Below, one piece after another: positions 60,680 to 64,000 of a stretch of 64,000 nucleotides of DNA; the stretch's first letter is position 1, and each line of letters starts with the position of its first letter. Under the pieces are notes generated by a model. It saw nothing but the letters and a program-made list of their open reading frames with translations. It made no database searches and was not told the DNA's origin. The stretch is taken from NCBI GenBank assembly GCA_964606695.1, contig CAZSHG010000004.1, positions 62,001-126,000 on the forward strand, in the 5' to 3' direction. The stretch is from CAZSHG01 sp964606695 [NCBI: uncultured bacterium] (GTDB lineage: Bacteria; UBP14; UBA6098). Made by a program: the position numbers and the translations under genes.

Positions 60680-61321
60680 TTATTCCCTCGGGCCGAGGGG
60701 CATTAGATAGAGCGGCGCGCCGGGGACATCGAAGAGCTCCGCGACTTTGTCGTCGTGGAAGGCGCCTATCATCACCGTCGAGAGGTTCAGGCCCTCGGCA
60801 ATCAGATGGACATTCTGGCCGATGTGGCCGGCTTCCATGTGGACATAACGTTCCGCGCGGTCGCCGTAACGTCCTGCTGTCCGTTCGTAGATTCCGAAAA
60901 GGGCGACTACCGCCGAGGCCTCTTTCAGCGCGGGCTGGCCAAGAGCTGAAGTGGCCAGGTCGAGGATGAAGTTCCCCGATTTCACCAGTTCCAGCGCGTG
61001 GTCCTGTTCGATGTATTTGTAGATTCCCGGTTCGATGCCGTCGATATTGCCTGCGACGAGGTAGGTGTCCATCGGGTATGTCGCGCCGGCGCTTGGAGCG
61101 GCTCTGAACCTGCCTCTACCGGTGATTCCCGCCGCCGACCACATGATTTCGCTTGCCTGATTGATGGTCAGGCCGCCATCGCCGTAACTGCGTCTGCTAC
61201 GGCGATTGGCGATGGCGTCGTGCACGGAAAGCTCCGCGCCGGGGGGTTCGGGGAGTTGAATTGTCTGAGCCATTATGCCTCCAATGAGCATTAATCCAAG
61301 GATAGTTCCGAGTTTCAGCAT
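60680..61321 (-). CDS. SagB-type nitroreductase-family oxidoreductase with signal peptide
   Basis: 213 residues. The FMN-binding nitroreductase fold of the SagB/ThcOx subgroup is clear: SVHDAIANRRSRRSYGDGGLT, SEIMWSAAGIT, RAAPSAGATYPMDTYLVAG, GIYKYIEQDHALELV, HMEAGHIGQNVHLIAEGLNLSTVMIGAF. SagB oxidises azolines in RiPP biosynthesis, but no cyclodehydratase or precursor gene is nearby, and the N-terminus (GTILGLMLIGGIMA) looks like a signal peptide, so this is probably a stand-alone periplasmic enzyme. 14 bp after the cyclophilin gene in the same direction. Confidence 0.9.
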   Translation of the reverse strand: MLKLGTILGLMLIGGIMAQTIQLPEPPGAELSVHDAIANRRSRRSYGDGGLTINQASEIMWSAAGITGRGRFRAAPSAGATYPMDTYLVAGNIDGIEPGIYKYIEQDHALELVKSGNFILDLATSALGQPALKEASAVVALFGIYERTAGRYGDRAERYVHMEAGHIGQNVHLIAEGLNLSTVMIGAFHDDKVAELFDVPGAPLYLMPLGPRE

Positions 61322-61335
61322 AGGCTAACTCCCTA

Positions 61336-61932
61336 TTAGTCCAGGACTTCCACCTTTTCCATGACGATGGTGGTCTGGGGGACATCCGAGGGGAAGGGCG
61401 ATTTCGGGCCGGTGGGGGTTTCGGCTATTTTATCGACAACGTCCATGCCGTCGATGACCTTGCCGAAAACCGCATATCCCCATCCTCGGGCGTTCTCGCC
61501 GGTGAAGTTCAGGAAAGTGTTGTCTTTGTGATTGATGAAGAACTGGGCCGTCGCCGAGTGGGGATCGTTGGTGCGTGCCATGGCGATTGTGCCCCGGTCG
61601 TTTTTGAGGCCGTTGTTGGCTTCGTTCTTGATTGGGTCGTGAGTGTCCTTTTTCTGCAGATCCGCGGTGAATCCGCCTCCCTGAATCATGAAATCTTTGA
61701 TTACACGATGGAAAATCGTGCCGTCGAAATAATCCTCCTCGACATAGGTGAGGAAATTTTCCACGGTGATTGGAGCTTTTTCCGGGTAGAGTTCGACATC
61801 GATGTTGCCCATGTTGGTCGTGATTCGGACTACCGGGTTGTTACCAGCTTCCATTTTCGCCTCCGATTCTTGCGCAAAAGCCACCCCGAAAGCCAGCATT
61901 GCGATTATGATGGTTGTTAGAATTTCTCTCAT
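61336..61932 (-). CDS. Secreted cyclophilin-type peptidyl-prolyl isomerase
   Basis: 198 residues with a signal peptide ([18 protein letters not shown]). Cyclophilin blocks: [83 protein letters not shown]. The catalytic Arg (FHRVI) and Phe/Gln (QFFIN) are intact. It folds exported proteins in the periplasm, which suits the many secreted products in this region. It lies between the TPR gene and the SagB-like gene on the same strand. Confidence 0.95.
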   Translation of the reverse strand: MREILTTIIIAMLAFGVAFAQESEAKMEAGNNPVVRITTNMGNIDVELYPEKAPITVENFLTYVEEDYFDGTIFHRVIKDFMIQGGGFTADLQKKDTHDPIKNEANNGLKNDRGTIAMARTNDPHSATAQFFINHKDNTFLNFTGENARGWGYAVFGKVIDGMDVVDKIAETPTGPKSPFPSDVPQTTIVMEKVEVLD

Positions 61933-61965
61933 TTTGTTCTCCTTTTGTTTTTGAGGGAAACCGAA

Positions 61966-64000
61966 TTACGGCGTCCCCTCGTATTTATCAATTTTATCTC
62001 TTGCTAAAGCTACTATCGAATCGTTGTCCGAGGTCTCTATCATCCAATGCCACACCATTTTGGCATCGGGGATACGTTCGCGGAACTCCAGAGCCAGAGA
62101 TAAACTATACAATGCATCCTGGTCGTCGCTTCCGGCGCAGGCTAATGTATCCCCCGGCATTGGCAACAGAAGTTTCAAAGCCTCATCGACTTCTCCTAAT
62201 CTAACAGCAATCTTGCCAAGTTGCTCTCCGAGTTCGCATCGAAAATCTCCCGGTGGCAGAGTATCATATACTTCGCGGGCGATATCAAAACCTCTCTCGT
62301 ATTCCGCCATCTTATAATAAACACGCACGAGTCCCATGAAGGCGTTAGTTCTGAGTGTCTGTGTCGCACCTGGATTGTCTCGGAGGTTATTGAACAGTAT
62401 TCGAGCTTCGGGGTATCTGCCGAGTTCTTCGTAAGTCACGGCGAGTCGATATTCCGCGATGTTTAACTGCGTGGTGTCCTGCGCCTTTTCGATGACCTCG
62501 TTGTAGGCCTCCATCGCGCGGTCGATTTCGTTCTGTTCCATGAAAAAATCGCCGAATGCGATCATCCCGCGCACAGCCACCGGATAGTATGGGAATTCGC
62601 CCAGCAACTGCGAGAAGATCTCCTCCGCCGCGGACGTATCCCCCAGGCCGAGATAGCATAGCCCCATGCGATAACTGGCCTCAACCCAGATTGAGTCCGG
62701 GATGCTACGCATTCGCAGTCGGTCGAAAGTAATAGCGCCCTTTTCGTAATCGCCGATTTCGCAGAGATAACTTCCGACATCCAGCAATATCTCGCCGACT
62801 AAAGGCGAATCCGGGTATTTTTCCAGGAAATTCTCTGTTATCTGCATCGGGTCTTCGTAGATACCCAGGGCGTAACGGGCGCGTTCGGCGGAAAATCTTA
62901 CCCTATCCGCAGTTTCTCTGGAAACCGAATAGAGTTCGATATCGTCGGATAGGCGGATAATATCTGAATATTGTTTGCGGGCAAGGAGCATGTCGTTCAA
63001 TCGCGCTACGACATTATCGGCTCTGCGATTACGTCGATAGATGGATAGGAAATCCCAGCTCCTGTCTATTACTCGAAGCGTATCGCCCATGGCGTCGTAG
63101 CATAGGATGAGGTCGTAAAGGGCTTCGTCGCAGACCACGCCACGACAGGTTTTCAGAAAATCCTGCAACTCCTGAGCGGCTCTTCCGGGACGTCCCTCGG
63201 TCAAAAACGTTTCGGCATATATCAGCCGCGCGTGTTCAGCGAAATCGTCCTCATGGCCGGAGAAGATGGCGGAGAGATAGATTCGCGCGTCGTCGTAGCG
63301 GCGATTGCGGATATGGCACCACGCGATTCCCCAACTCGATTCGCGTTTACGATCTTCGGTATAATCGTAGGTAAGCTGGAAAAACGACATCGCCTCCCGA
63401 TATCTGCGCCTTTGATAAGCCGATTCCCCGGCGAATAGATATCCTTCTCCCTTTAAATCCGAACTCTCGGCGACTTCCGCCGCCCGGATAAAATTATTCT
63501 GTGCGGCGGACAATTCGCTATCCTGCAGGAACAGATACCCGATTCGTAGAAGGACGTCGGCCTTTAAATCGGGTGCGAGATTGGCTATAAGAACACTGTC
63601 CTGATCGGCACGAGTGGCTTTAGTCTCGATCTCCCCGAGAAGCGAGAGGTAAGGCAGTCTGCCGATGTATGGTGAATCGGGGAATCTCTGCCGAAGCCTG
63701 CCGAACTCTCGCATCGCAACCAGATGCCTGTTCTCCATAAAATCGACAGCGCCGAGTAAAAACAGAGCCTCGTCCGCCCACCAATGCGCGGATTTGCGCG
63801 AGGAATTATCATAGAACTTCATCGCGGATTCCAATCGATGGCGGCAACCCGCCCAATCGGCCTGTGTAAAATCGATTGATCCCATGCGGTAATTTATTTC
63901 ACCCTCCAAAAGATTTCTCGGATATTTGTCCAGCAGGTTTTCGAAGACCTTTTCCGCGCGTTCCGCCGATCCCATTCTACTTAAGGACAATCCCTCGAAA
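61966..64000 (-). CDS. TPR-repeat protein (5'-partial)
   Basis: At least 678 codons are visible; the frame is open to the right edge, so the N-terminus is missing. The sequence is tandem tetratricopeptide units throughout (AERAEKVFENLLDKYPRN, REAMSFFQLTYDYTED, EKGAITFDRLRMRS, AAEEIFSQLLGEFPYYP, DRAMEAYNEVIEKAQ, PEARILFNNLRDNPG). Long TPR proteins of this kind act as periplasmic or outer-membrane assembly scaffolds in FCB bacteria. It is followed by cyclophilin in the same orientation (33 bp gap). Confidence 0.9.
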   Translation of the reverse strand, partial: FEGLSLSRMGSAERAEKVFENLLDKYPRNLLEGEINYRMGSIDFTQADWAGCRHRLESAMKFYDNSSRKSAHWWADEALFLLGAVDFMENRHLVAMREFGRLRQRFPDSPYIGRLPYLSLLGEIETKATRADQDSVLIANLAPDLKADVLLRIGYLFLQDSELSAAQNNFIRAAEVAESSDLKGEGYLFAGESAYQRRRYREAMSFFQLTYDYTEDRKRESSWGIAWCHIRNRRYDDARIYLSAIFSGHEDDFAEHARLIYAETFLTEGRPGRAAQELQDFLKTCRGVVCDEALYDLILCYDAMGDTLRVIDRSWDFLSIYRRNRRADNVVARLNDMLLARKQYSDIIRLSDDIELYSVSRETADRVRFSAERARYALGIYEDPMQITENFLEKYPDSPLVGEILLDVGSYLCEIGDYEKGAITFDRLRMRSIPDSIWVEASYRMGLCYLGLGDTSAAEEIFSQLLGEFPYYPVAVRGMIAFGDFFMEQNEIDRAMEAYNEVIEKAQDTTQLNIAEYRLAVTYEELGRYPEARILFNNLRDNPGATQTLRTNAFMGLVRVYYKMAEYERGFDIAREVYDTLPPGDFRCELGEQLGKIAVRLGEVDEALKLLLPMPGDTLACAGSDDQDALYSLSLALEFRERIPDAKMVWHWMIETSDNDSIVALARDKIDKYEGTP

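Noticed and set aside
1-64000. tRNA genes or prophage
   Set aside because: I saw no convincing T-loop/acceptor combination and no phage structural, integrase or terminase genes. A tRNAscan run would settle the first point.

Overview
The window looks like a chromosomal stretch from an uncultured bacterium of the FCB (Fibrobacteres-Chlorobi-Bacteroidetes) superphylum, most likely a candidate phylum. The basis is indirect. Many secreted proteins end in a type A C-terminal sorting-like domain (an NPFN-type start, then a GxYxxxL-type beta domain and a final basic residue). There are PorV-like outer-membrane proteins and a TonB receptor. The glycine decarboxylase P-protein is split into two genes. 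The RNase P RNA is type A, while the SRP RNA is the long, Alu-containing kind. I cannot name the phylum from sequence alone.

Layout. 1-9189 (minus strand): a secreted alpha-glucan module (a protein with CBM9-like and glucodextranase-C-like domains, a starch-binding-like protein, a GH57-like enzyme) behind an AI-2E family exporter. 9423-12035: rnpB, recJ and a corrinoid adenosyltransferase. 12148-24536: a long run of overlapping genes for envelope and secreted proteins (a six-OB-fold protein, a PorV-like protein, a beta-barrel with ComEA-like helix-hairpin-helix repeats, two CAP-domain lipoproteins, a 5'-nucleotidase, an unknown lipoprotein), then a phosphotransferase and a SatD protein. 24553-31929: a dyad-rich control region, a small membrane protein, a two-gene Na+/solute symporter, a PHP phosphoesterase, a lamin-tail protein and a beta-propeller protein. 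31930-34578: small regulators (XRE, PadR), the SRP RNA and a NYN-domain protein.

34742-41914 (minus strand) is a glycine-cleavage operon, gcvH-gcvPA-x-y-gcvPB. The two inserted genes are DUF3857/transglutaminase proteins, one with an intact Cys-His-Asp triad and one that has lost all three residues. 42104-50464 carries ComEC, an M16 peptidase, dUTPase, an M28 peptidase, a secreted metalloprotease and an M42 peptidase.

50392-58035 is the accessory region. A perfect 131-bp direct repeat (the M42 3' end plus its terminator) brackets a MNT/HEPN toxin-antitoxin pair. It is followed by a PD-(D/E)XK-like protein carrying an in-frame palindromic repeat, an N6-adenine methylase/nuclease pair, and a noncoding array of eleven degenerate units spaced 20-21 bp (two helical turns) directly upstream of an unrecognised gene. 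Dispersed palindromic repeats follow. The window closes with a TonB receptor, a SagB-like oxidoreductase, a cyclophilin and a TPR protein that runs off the right edge.

The most unusual items are the helically phased array at 56421-56640, the duplication around the toxin-antitoxin module, the transglutaminase/pseudo-transglutaminase pair inside the gcv operon, and the OB-fold/HhH-barrel envelope cluster, which could handle extracellular DNA.
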